The position numbers were made by a program, and so were the translations under genes. The notes under the pieces were generated by a model. The model made no database searches, was not told the DNA's origin, and saw only the letters and a list, made by a program, of their open reading frames with translations. Source: a bacterium (lineage in GTDB: Bacteria; SZUA-79; Acidulodesulfobacterales; Acidulodesulfobacteraceae). From it: a stretch of DNA of 40,100 nt. This document shows positions 15,915 to 23,203 of the stretch, one piece after another (within the stretch, counting starts at the first letter, position 1; each line of letters opens with the position of its first letter). Location of the stretch: assembly GCA_021789605.1 (NCBI GenBank), contig JAJYJI010000010.1, forward strand, positions 1-40,100. The letters are read 5' to 3'.

Positions 15915-17900
15915 TTAAACTTTTTTTATCCTGTAATCCCCCTTTTTGACCGTATATCCCGTATTGTCGAAATATTCGAGCAAAGGAATGGCGTATTTTC
16001 GAGATACGCCGGCAATCTCTTTCATGTCCTTAGGTTCAAGTTTTTTCCCCGGCGCAAAAAAAACCTCTAATCCGCTTTTGATATTGTCTATTTGTTTTTT
16101 TAAATAATAAATATCATGCTTCACCTTGACGAGCTTTCCCTGTTTAACCATTAAACTTATTATAAAATTTAACGATTTCTTGCTTATCCCGATTTTCTTT
16201 TCCAGCTCGGTTAAATCCGGTACGCTGTTGCCGTTGGACTTCATTAAATTTTCTATTTTTCCTGCAGCTTCGACATATTCCGCGGGAATCTCCGGAGGAG
16301 CCGCTTCATTTGCGGGCATTCCATGGATTATATTTCCGCCGCCGTATACAACCTCTTTTGCGGATAATAAATCGTCTATAACGGCGTCGAAGAGCCCGTT
16401 TAATTTGACGTCGGATGCGCGGTTATTATATTTTTTATACCTGCTGAAATTTTGCTCAAAAATAACGGACAATTCCTGTTTGCTTAAACCTTTTACGGCA
16501 GACGTTCTTTCGCTTCCGCCTTTTAAGAAATCGTTTATTATTTTTATAGATAAAACCCTTCCCTCGTCGAAATCTTCCTTTAAAAACGCTGATTTGCCTT
16601 TATTGTCAGTAATTATGCCGCCGCTTCTTTTTAGTCCGTCTATAACGCTTATAAAATCGGAATAATTAAGATTTAGTTTTTTATAAATATCTTCCATGCT
16701 TCCCGTACGGCTTGCAGCGATAAAACTGTAAACCGACTCCGAAACGCTATCAGAAATCATGCCTTCATAGATATCCCTTAAAGATTCGTCGTATCTGCAA
16801 TCCATTAAGGGATCGACCACGACCCCTCCGCCGATAGTCCTTCCGGCGCCGGAATCCCTTGCGACGAATCTCTCTTTGGACATGGTAGATATTTTATTTT
16901 GCAATTTAAACAGGGCGTAAGAATGCTCTCCGGGGCGCACCCTTTTTTTGGGGTTAAAAACAACGATATTTGAAACTACTGACGTTCCTCCGGTCATAAA
17001 TGTCAAAGACGAGTTGCTTTTTAAATTTTTTTTATTCTCAAAGCCGTAAAAAAATTTTGTTAAGACTGAATCAGTTTCTAAAAGGCTGTCTTTTAAAGAA
17101 ATCACATCGCCGTATTTTACGCTTTCCTTTCTTACCGACGGAACATTTACGGATATTCGCATTGATTTATTAGCATAGACGGTTTTTTTGTTATGCGATT
17201 CTATGCTTTTTATTTTTGCCGTCAGGCCGGAAGGCATTATCTGAATATCGTCGCCTGCCGAAAAACTGCCGTATTTAAGAGTGCCCGCAAGAACGGTACC
17301 GAAACCCTTAGAGGAGATTATCCTGTCTATCGGTAAAAAAACTTTGGTGGGGGTTGATTTTACTGCGGCATCTTCCGCATTATATTCTTTTATTGCCCTT
17401 TCTATTTCATCTTTTAATTCGGATAATCCCCTGCCGGATTTCACAGACACCTTAACTATATTCCGGGATGCTTTTTCATAACCGTAAGATTTTAAGAAAT
17501 CCGCTATCTCTATTTCCCTTTTTGAAATAATTTCATCGCTTGCCGCATCGATTTTTGTAAGGACGGGCATTACCAAGCCGACGCCTAACAGTTTAAGAAT
17601 CAGCAGATGCTCCTTAGTCTGGGCCATTATGCCGTCATCTGCAGCAATCACAAGCAGGACGCCGTTCATTCCGGCAGAGCCTGAAACCATAGTCTTTATA
17701 AATTTTACATGCCCAGGAACATCGATGATTCCTACGGATATACCTGAAGGAAAAGACATAACGGCATAACCGAGCACTATGCTTATGCCCCGCCTTTTTT
17801 CCTCTTCGAGCCTGTCGGTTTCAATCCCTGTCAGCGCCTTTATGAGGGACGATTTTCCGTGGTCTATATGGCCCGCCGTTCCGAGTATAAAAGTATCCAT
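15915..17900 (-). CDS. selB: Selenocysteine-specific elongation factor SelB
   Basis: SelB delivers selenocysteyl-tRNA to UGA codons marked by a downstream stem-loop. The 661-residue protein begins with the GTPase motif GTAGHIDHGKSSL (residues 7-19). The switch region RGISIVLGYA and the G3 motif DVPGH follow, then MPVLTKID, which fills the G4 position, and EF-Tu-like beta-barrel domains. The last 250 or so residues form the winged-helix repeats that bind the mRNA hairpin. It is somewhat longer than the roughly 610-residue E. coli protein. selA, selD and the selenocysteine tRNA are not in the window. It has its own promoter and stands alone between htrA and ubiD. Confidence 0.93.
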   Translation of the reverse strand: MDTFILGTAGHIDHGKSSLIKALTGIETDRLEEEKRRGISIVLGYAVMSFPSGISVGIIDVPGHVKFIKTMVSGSAGMNGVLLVIAADDGIMAQTKEHLLILKLLGVGLVMPVLTKIDAASDEIISKREIEIADFLKSYGYEKASRNIVKVSVKSGRGLSELKDEIERAIKEYNAEDAAVKSTPTKVFLPIDRIISSKGFGTVLAGTLKYGSFSAGDDIQIMPSGLTAKIKSIESHNKKTVYANKSMRISVNVPSVRKESVKYGDVISLKDSLLETDSVLTKFFYGFENKKNLKSNSSLTFMTGGTSVVSNIVVFNPKKRVRPGEHSYALFKLQNKISTMSKERFVARDSGAGRTIGGGVVVDPLMDCRYDESLRDIYEGMISDSVSESVYSFIAASRTGSMEDIYKKLNLNYSDFISVIDGLKRSGGIITDNKGKSAFLKEDFDEGRVLSIKIINDFLKGGSERTSAVKGLSKQELSVIFEQNFSRYKKYNNRASDVKLNGLFDAVIDDLLSAKEVVYGGGNIIHGMPANEAAPPEIPAEYVEAAGKIENLMKSNGNSVPDLTELEKKIGISKKSLNFIISLMVKQGKLVKVKHDIYYLKKQIDNIKSGLEVFFAPGKKLEPKDMKEIAGVSRKYAIPLLEYFDNTGYTVKKGDYRIKKV

Positions 17901-17914
17901 ACGCTTTTCGCGAT

Positions 17915-17943
17915 ATTATATGTATGCAGAGGTAATTTCTAAA
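17915..17943 (-). promoter_or_regulatory. Promoter of selB
   Basis: On the minus strand TTTAGA (17943-17938) is separated by exactly 17 bases from a perfect TATAAT (17920-17915). The predicted start is near 17908, leaving a leader of only about seven bases before the ATG at 17900. No Shine-Dalgarno site is present. Confidence 0.5.
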
Positions 17944-17990
17944 CGAGGATATTATTAATGAAGTATTTTTATTAAAAACGCCTGCGCTAC

Positions 17991-18024
17991 CGAGGCGCCT
18001 GCAAGCATACCTGCTGCCGCCTCG
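17991..18024. repeat. GC-rich inverted repeat in the selB-htrA gap
   Basis: CGAGGCG at 17991-17997 pairs with CGCCTCG at 18018-18024 across a 20-base loop that is itself GC-rich. It sits in the 378-base gap 17901-18278. That gap also holds the selB promoter (17915-17943), the htrA terminator (18177-18202), a purine-rich patch at 18210-18216, and otherwise AT-rich DNA with no credible gene. The 10-mer GCTGCCGCCT at its right arm also occurs near 9671. Confidence 0.5.
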
Positions 18025-18176
18025 ATTATTTGATATTTATTTATATTCAAGTTCCCCTAAGACTTTTTCTAAGTTTTTTTGTTTGCAATATTTTCGTTTA
18101 AAACACGCGCGATTTTTTTATTTTATCATATTTATATTTTGAAAAAAAGCTATTAAAAACGCTTAAAAATAAAATA

Positions 18177-18202
18177 GCCCGGCTCTTTTTACGGAACCGG
18201 GC
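18177..18202 (-). terminator. Rho-independent terminator of htrA
   Basis: GCCCGG at 18177-18182 pairs with CCGGGC at 18197-18202. The stem is extended past one mismatch by TCT/GGA (with one G-T pair) around a six-base loop. Read on the minus strand it is followed by TATTTTATTTTT, a U-rich tail. It lies 76 bases past the htrA stop codon. Confidence 0.8.
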
Positions 18203-18278
18203 CACCTTTAGGAGGAGTGTTGGAAAGCTTACAGTTTGTCTTGGTTTAAAGAAAATTTATTATTCTTATTTTTTTATA

Positions 18279-19769
18279 TCATTGAACCGAATATGCGAGA
18301 TACAGCTTCATATTTCCCCTTCTTACGTAAAAAAGGAATTGTTTGGAACTTTGAGCCCTGTTTATATCGTCGACGTACTGATTTATGCTATTTACGGCCT
18401 GGTGGTTTATAGCCTGAATAACGTCTCCGGGCATTATGCCCATTCTCTGCCCGATGCCGCCGGGTATTACCTTAGATACTATAACCCCGCGATGGACGTT
18501 TTGAATGCCGTAGCTTTGCATATTCGACGGAGTCAATGGAATAACGGTAATGCCCAATTTATTAGCCGAAACCTTTTGCGGTTTTTGGTTAAAGGTATTT
18601 TTTGAACTTTTCCAGTCTCCGACCGTAATCATAAGCGTTTCTTTCTTACCGCTCCTTATAATTTCCATCGGAACGGATTTTCCGGGCTTTACATTGCCTA
18701 CCAGCCATGGAAGTTGAGACATCTCCCTTATTTCTTTCCCGTTAAATTTTATTATTACGTCTCCGCTTTTTAATCCGGCTTTTGCCGCGGGTCCGTTCGG
18801 AAGGACCGAAGATACTAAAGCGCCGCGAGAAGTTTCGAGATTAAAAGCTTTTTTAAGCGACGGGGTGATTTTCTGAATTTCTATGCCAAGCCAGCCTCTC
18901 GTGATTTTGCCTGTTTCAAGTTCCGGAAGGATTTCCTTTACGACGTTTATGGGTATGGAAAAACCTATCCCCTGAGCGCCCTTTATGATGGCGGTATTAA
19001 TTCCTATTACCTGGCCCTTCATATTTATAAGGGGGCCTCCGCTGTTTCCGGGATTAATCGCGGCGTTCGTCTGCATAAAATCTTCGTACGGCCCTCCGAT
19101 AGCTCTGCCTTTTGCGCTTATTATGCCGTTGGTAACCGTCCAGCCTAATCCAAAAGGGTTTCCTATAGCAAGAACCCATTCCCCTATCTGGGATTTTTTT
19201 GAATCTCCAAGAATTGCCGCCGGAAGATTGCCGCCGTCTTTTATCTTTAGAAGGGCAAGGTCAACTTGAGGGTCTTTGCCTATGACTTTTGCTTTAAATG
19301 TTTTCCCGTTATAAAGTTTTACGTATATTTTTGTGGCTCCGTTTATGACATGATTATTAGTGATTATATACCCGTTCTTGCTTATAATCACACCGGAGCC
19401 TAAACTTTCTTCGGTATAACTGCTCTGAGGCATATTATTATTGAAAAAATTTTTGAAAAAGTTGCCGAACGGATTCTGCTGATTGCCGAACGGCGCATGG
19501 TACATTTGAAACGGTCCGCTTTTCACTTTCTGAGTCGTTCTTATATTTACGACGAACGGCTTGTCTTCTTTTATCAATGCTATAAAATTGCTGGGGCCGT
19601 TCTGGGCCGGCATCTGAGAATCGGTAGTGGTATATATTAAAGGAACTTTCCCGTCGGCCAAAGATTTTTTAAACAAATGAAGGTTGGCGGTAATTATTAT
19701 GCCTGCGATAATGCCTATAAGCACCGCTATGCCCGCTCCGATGATTTTTGAATCAGATTTTAACGCCAT
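18279..19769 (-). CDS. htrA: HtrA/DegP-type serine protease with two PDZ domains
   Basis: This is an envelope quality-control protease that degrades or refolds damaged periplasmic proteins. A single N-terminal hydrophobic segment (about residues 9-29) anchors or exports it. The catalytic triad is His140 (ITNNHVI), Asp170 (DPQVDLALLKI) and Ser243 (NPGNSGGPLI). PDZ domains follow at about 290-380 and 405-490. A Gly/Asn/Phe-rich loop near 94-115 corresponds to the regulatory LA-like loop region. The ATG has TAGGAG ten bases upstream. It is last in the stress block after clpB, but an own promoter flanked by two operator-like dyads lies about 170 bases upstream, and a good terminator follows. Confidence 0.92.
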   Translation of the reverse strand: MALKSDSKIIGAGIAVLIGIIAGIIITANLHLFKKSLADGKVPLIYTTTDSQMPAQNGPSNFIALIKEDKPFVVNIRTTQKVKSGPFQMYHAPFGNQQNPFGNFFKNFFNNNMPQSSYTEESLGSGVIISKNGYIITNNHVINGATKIYVKLYNGKTFKAKVIGKDPQVDLALLKIKDGGNLPAAILGDSKKSQIGEWVLAIGNPFGLGWTVTNGIISAKGRAIGGPYEDFMQTNAAINPGNSGGPLINMKGQVIGINTAIIKGAQGIGFSIPINVVKEILPELETGKITRGWLGIEIQKITPSLKKAFNLETSRGALVSSVLPNGPAAKAGLKSGDVIIKFNGKEIREMSQLPWLVGNVKPGKSVPMEIIRSGKKETLMITVGDWKSSKNTFNQKPQKVSANKLGITVIPLTPSNMQSYGIQNVHRGVIVSKVIPGGIGQRMGIMPGDVIQAINHQAVNSINQYVDDINRAQSSKQFLFYVRRGNMKLYLAYSVQ

Positions 19770-19925
19770 AATCTAAAAACTCCTATTTTTTTTAAATATT
19801 TGATTATTTATTTATTTATTTATTATTTAAATTATATATATTTCATGATGCAAAAATAATGCCAAAATTATTTTTAAACAAAAACGGTATAATTTCCGGC
19901 ATTTAAAAACACTTAAAATTTTATA

Positions 19926-19940
19926 TTGTCATATTGACAA
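19926..19940. promoter_or_regulatory. Operator-like dyad 1 (htrA side)
   Basis: TTGTCATATTGACAA is a perfect dyad (TTGTCA, three bases, TGACAA). It overlaps the predicted htrA transcription start near 19939 and is the exact reverse complement of the second dyad at 19969-19983. Confidence 0.55.
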
Positions 19941-19945
19941 ATAAA

Positions 19946-19975
19946 ATTATCACGCATGTCTTTATGTATTGTCAA
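19946..19975 (-). promoter_or_regulatory. Predicted htrA promoter between two operators
   Basis: On the minus strand a perfect -35 TTGACA (19975-19970) lies 18 bases from GATAAT (19951-19946), five of six matches to the -10 consensus. The -35 is embedded in the upstream dyad and the predicted start falls in the downstream dyad. This is the geometry of a repressible promoter. The resulting leader to the htrA ATG would be about 170 bases and AT-rich. Confidence 0.5.
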
Positions 19976-19983
19976 TATGACAA
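19969..19983. promoter_or_regulatory. Operator-like dyad 2 (clpB side)
   Basis: TTGTCAATATGACAA is a second perfect dyad, with centre 43 bases from the first, close to four helical turns. The two copies could also pair as a 15-base stem with a 28-base loop in a read-through transcript from clpB, whose stop codon is 30 bases away. Confidence 0.55.
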
Positions 19984-20013
19984 TTATTTCCGGAATTATA
20001 TTCGAAAAATTTA

Positions 20014-22629
20014 CTAAACAGGTTCCGCTTTAACCGTAACGACCTTTTCTATGACGATATTGCCGGTTTCTTCCTTATAGTCCAAAATAATGGAATCCCC
20101 GGGCGCAATGCCCCCGGATAGCAAATCCATAGCGATTCTGTCCTGCAAAAAAGATTTAATGGCTCTTTTTAACGGCCTTGCTCCGTAAACGGGGTCGTAA
20201 CCTTCCATGGCTATGAATTTTACCAAAGGTTCGGTATAATCCGCGTCTATTCCTTTTTCTTTCAATATATTCTTTAATTTGGAAAGCTGGATGCTGACTA
20301 TTTTAATAATATCGCTTTCGTTCAACGCATGGAATATAATTATGTCGTCGAGCCTGTTAAGAAACTCCGGCCTGAAATTATTTTTCAAAAGTCCCGCAAC
20401 GCTGTTTTTCATTTCTTCGTAATGCCCGCCGCTATAACTCTGTATAATATCGGAGCCGATATTTGACGTCATAATAACTATGGTATTTTTAAAATCTACC
20501 GTCCTTCCCTGTCCGTCGGTCAGCCTCCCGTCGTCGAGAAGCTGCAGTAAAACATTAAATACGTCCTGATGGGCTTTTTCGACCTCGTCGAACAATACGA
20601 CGCTATAAGGGCGCCTTCTTACCGCTTCGGTAAGCTGTCCGCCTTCTTCGTATCCAACGTAGCCCGGAGGAGCGCCCAAAAGTCTGGATACCGTATGTTT
20701 TTCCATATACTCCGACATATCTATTCTTACTATGCTGCTCTCGTCGTCGAATAAAAATTCGGCCAAAGCTTTTGCAAGCTCTGTTTTTCCGACGCCTGTC
20801 GGCCCCAAAAACATGAACGAACCTACCGGCCTGTTGGGGTCGGATAATCCCGCCCTCGAACGCCTTACGGTATTTGCGACGCTGCTGATTGCTTCGTCCT
20901 GAGATATTACGCGGTTATGCAAATGCTCTTCTATAAGAAGAAGCTTTTCCTTTTCGCCCTCCATAAGCTTTGTCACAGGTATTCCCGTCCATTTTCCAAC
21001 CACCTTGGCTATGTCGTCAGAATCTATTTCTTCCTTTAAAAAACTCCCTTTTTCCTGCATTTCCGCAACCGATTTATTTAAACCCTCCAACTTTTTTTCG
21101 AGTTCGTTCAGCTTGCCGTATCTGATTTCGGCGACCTTATCGTATTTTCCTTCCCTTTCGTACCTCTGCTCTTCTATTCTTAAAGAATCTATTTCCTTTT
21201 TTATTTCGCCGATTTTTTGTATAAGTTCTTTCTCGTTCTGCCATTTTGCTTTCTTTTGGTTAAAATCTTCCTCTAAATTGGCAAGTTCCGAATCAAGTTC
21301 CTTAAGCCTTTTTTTGGATTCGGCGTCTTTTTCTTTCTTTAAGGCCTCCTGTTCTATCTTTATTTTTATTATGTTTCTTTGAATCTCGTCTAAAACGGTA
21401 GGCAAAGAATCTATTTCTATTCTCAATTTCGCCGCCGCTTCGTCCATAAGGTCTATAGCTTTATCCGGCAAAAACCTGTCGGTAATATATCTGTGGGAAA
21501 GGGTCGCCGCCGCGAGCAAAGCCGAATCTTTTATTCTTATTCCGTGATAAGCTTCGTAACGCTCCTTTAGCCCTCTTAATATGGATATGGTGTCTTCCAC
21601 CGACGGTTCATCTACGAATACTGGCTGAAACCTTCTTTCGAGAGCCGCGTCCTTTTCGATATATTTTCTATATTCGTCTAAAGTCGTAGCTCCTATTGCC
21701 CTTAATTCTCCTCTGGCCAGAGCCGGCTTTAAAAGATTGGAAGCATCCATGGCGCCTTCAGATTTTCCGGCTCCAACAAGGGTATGGAGTTCGTCTATAA
21801 AGATTATAATTTTCCCTTCGGACGATTTTATTTCTTTTACAACGGCTTTGAGCCTGTCCTCAAATTCTCCCCTGTATTTTGCGCCGGCTATAAGCGAACC
21901 TAAATCCAAAGAAAGCACTGATTTGCCTTTAAGGATTTCTGGCACGTCGCCGTCGGCGATTCTTTTCGCAAGCCCTTCGACTATCGCGGTTTTACCTACT
22001 CCGGGGTCTCCGATAAGAACGGGATTATTTTTAGTCCTTCTTGAAAGTACTTCCATAAGCCGCCTTATCTCGCCGTCTCTGCCTATAACAGGGTCTATTT
22101 TGCCGGACAAAGCCATCCGGGTTAAATTAACCGTATATTTTTCCAATGCCTGATATTTGTCTTCGGGATTCTGGTCGGTCACCTTCGTATTTCCCCTTAT
22201 TTCGGTCAGCGCTTTTAAAACCGCGTCTTTCGTCAAGCCGGATTTTGTTAAAAGTTCGTAAGATTTTGCGTCCTTGACATCGAACATAGCAAGAATAAAA
22301 TGCTCTACGGAAACAAAATCGTCCTTCATTGCATTTTTATTTTTTTCGGCGGCATCGAATATGCGCTTTAAAGATGAAGAAAAAGCCGGCTCCATCCCCC
22401 CCTCCACCGTCGCAAGCATAGAAAGGCCGCTTTCCACCCCTGCGGAAAACGCTTTTAAATCGACCCCTATTTTTTTAAAAATGGAAACGGCAATGCTGTT
22501 TTCGTCATAATTTAACAGCGCGTATAAAAGATGTAAATCGTTAATCTCTGGATTTTTAGACTCTTTGGCCGTATTGACGGCCAGTTCTATGACTTCCTGC
22601 GATTTTATAGTAAAATTGTTCAGGTTCAT
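20014..22629 (-). CDS. clpB: ClpB disaggregase chaperone
   Basis: ClpB is a hexameric AAA+ ATPase that threads aggregated proteins through its central pore in cooperation with DnaK. The 871-residue protein has two N-terminal Clp repeats (about 1-145), a first AAA+ domain with Walker A GDPGVGKT at 207-214 and pore loop KYRGEF near 251-256, and the long charged coiled-coil M domain at about 400-530 that defines ClpB. A second AAA+ domain follows with Walker A GPTGVGKT at 609-616 and the canonical pore loop GYVGYEEGG near 656-664. All key residues are intact, in contrast to the neighbouring Clp paralogue. AGAGGTGA lies nine bases before the ATG. It follows the DUF1844 gene after 139 bases that include a GC-rich hairpin. 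Confidence 0.96.
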   Translation of the reverse strand: MNLNNFTIKSQEVIELAVNTAKESKNPEINDLHLLYALLNYDENSIAVSIFKKIGVDLKAFSAGVESGLSMLATVEGGMEPAFSSSLKRIFDAAEKNKNAMKDDFVSVEHFILAMFDVKDAKSYELLTKSGLTKDAVLKALTEIRGNTKVTDQNPEDKYQALEKYTVNLTRMALSGKIDPVIGRDGEIRRLMEVLSRRTKNNPVLIGDPGVGKTAIVEGLAKRIADGDVPEILKGKSVLSLDLGSLIAGAKYRGEFEDRLKAVVKEIKSSEGKIIIFIDELHTLVGAGKSEGAMDASNLLKPALARGELRAIGATTLDEYRKYIEKDAALERRFQPVFVDEPSVEDTISILRGLKERYEAYHGIRIKDSALLAAATLSHRYITDRFLPDKAIDLMDEAAAKLRIEIDSLPTVLDEIQRNIIKIKIEQEALKKEKDAESKKRLKELDSELANLEEDFNQKKAKWQNEKELIQKIGEIKKEIDSLRIEEQRYEREGKYDKVAEIRYGKLNELEKKLEGLNKSVAEMQEKGSFLKEEIDSDDIAKVVGKWTGIPVTKLMEGEKEKLLLIEEHLHNRVISQDEAISSVANTVRRSRAGLSDPNRPVGSFMFLGPTGVGKTELAKALAEFLFDDESSIVRIDMSEYMEKHTVSRLLGAPPGYVGYEEGGQLTEAVRRRPYSVVLFDEVEKAHQDVFNVLLQLLDDGRLTDGQGRTVDFKNTIVIMTSNIGSDIIQSYSGGHYEEMKNSVAGLLKNNFRPEFLNRLDDIIIFHALNESDIIKIVSIQLSKLKNILKEKGIDADYTEPLVKFIAMEGYDPVYGARPLKRAIKSFLQDRIAMDLLSGGIAPGDSIILDYKEETGNIVIEKVVTVKAEPV

Positions 22630-22724
22630 AATAAAAAATCACCTCTTTAAAATATCGAAATATCATTTCATATATTATCTGATTTGCTTATTTTCTTATC
22701 CGAATCCCGTTATTTTAAATTTTT

Positions 22725-22768
22725 GCCTTATAGCCGGACGCGCGCTGCCCGCCGGCTTGCCGCAAGGC
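22725..22768. repeat. Nested GC-rich inverted repeat after the DUF1844 gene
   Basis: GCCTT (22725-22729) pairs with AAGGC (22764-22768), and inside it GCCGG (22733-22737) pairs with CCGGC (22752-22756). It begins immediately after the DUF1844 stop codon on the minus strand. That strand continues with A-rich rather than T-rich sequence, so a processing or stabilising role is more likely than termination. A T-run follows only in the plus direction. Confidence 0.45.
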
Positions 22769-23203
22769 CTATTTTTTCTCGGAGATATAAGCCATTCTAA
22801 GGTCGAATAATATATTTTCGATAAGTTTTGTTTCGTTTTCGTCAAGGTTTCCCTTGGTTTTTTTAGACAGCATGTCGATAGTGTCTATAAGATATTTTGC
22901 CATCTCTATATCTTTTTCGTATTTTTTAGAAACGGGATTTGGAATTTTTCCAAGAAAAAACAAAGCCTGCGTATTTAAAGAATAAACGAACGTCGAGAAT
23001 CCGGCTTCAAATTTAGGAATGCCCGATTCTGAATCGCCGTCGGATTTCTTTTCCCCTTCGGTTTCCGCCTCGACCTCCGGTTTATTGCTTTCCGCCTGAT
23101 TTTCGGCATTGTTGCCGGTTTCAGCGGCTTTTCTTTTATCGATTACTTTAAACGTTTTTTCGTTTTCTTTTTTTTCTCCGCCTTCAATATCGCCCTCAAA
23201 CAT
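22769..23203 (-). CDS. DUF1844 domain protein
   Basis: The product is a small soluble protein of 144 residues. Its C-terminal 75 residues match the DUF1844 pattern: FSTFVYSLNTQALFFLG, IDTIDMLSKKTKGNL and ENILFDLRMAYI. The first 65 residues are highly charged and probably disordered. The function of the family is unknown. The reading frame extends to 23296, but the ATG at 23203 is chosen because a strong TAAGGAGG lies nine bases upstream and the start then overlaps the stop of the preceding Clp gene by eight bases. The tight coupling between two Clp ATPase genes suggests it is expressed with the stress response, possibly as an adaptor, which is speculation. Confidence 0.8.
   Translation of the reverse strand: MFEGDIEGGEKKENEKTFKVIDKRKAAETGNNAENQAESNKPEVEAETEGEKKSDGDSESGIPKFEAGFSTFVYSLNTQALFFLGKIPNPVSKKYEKDIEMAKYLIDTIDMLSKKTKGNLDENETKLIENILFDLRMAYISEKK

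Noticed and set aside
16126-16665. A 179-codon plus-strand open frame opposite selB
   Set aside because: It mirrors the selB coding frame, is rich in Ser/Phe/Pro as expected of an antisense shadow, and has no supporting signals.
19926-19983. A simple rho-independent terminator for clpB formed by the inverted dyads
   Set aside because: The dyads are AT-rich, each is itself a perfect palindrome, no T-run follows in the clpB direction, and a near-consensus promoter is built into them; an operator role is preferred, though RNA pairing is not excluded.
21005-22153. Several plus-strand open frames of 125-138 codons opposite clpB
   Set aside because: They are shadows of conserved AAA+ coding sequence, with low-complexity Ser/Phe-rich products.
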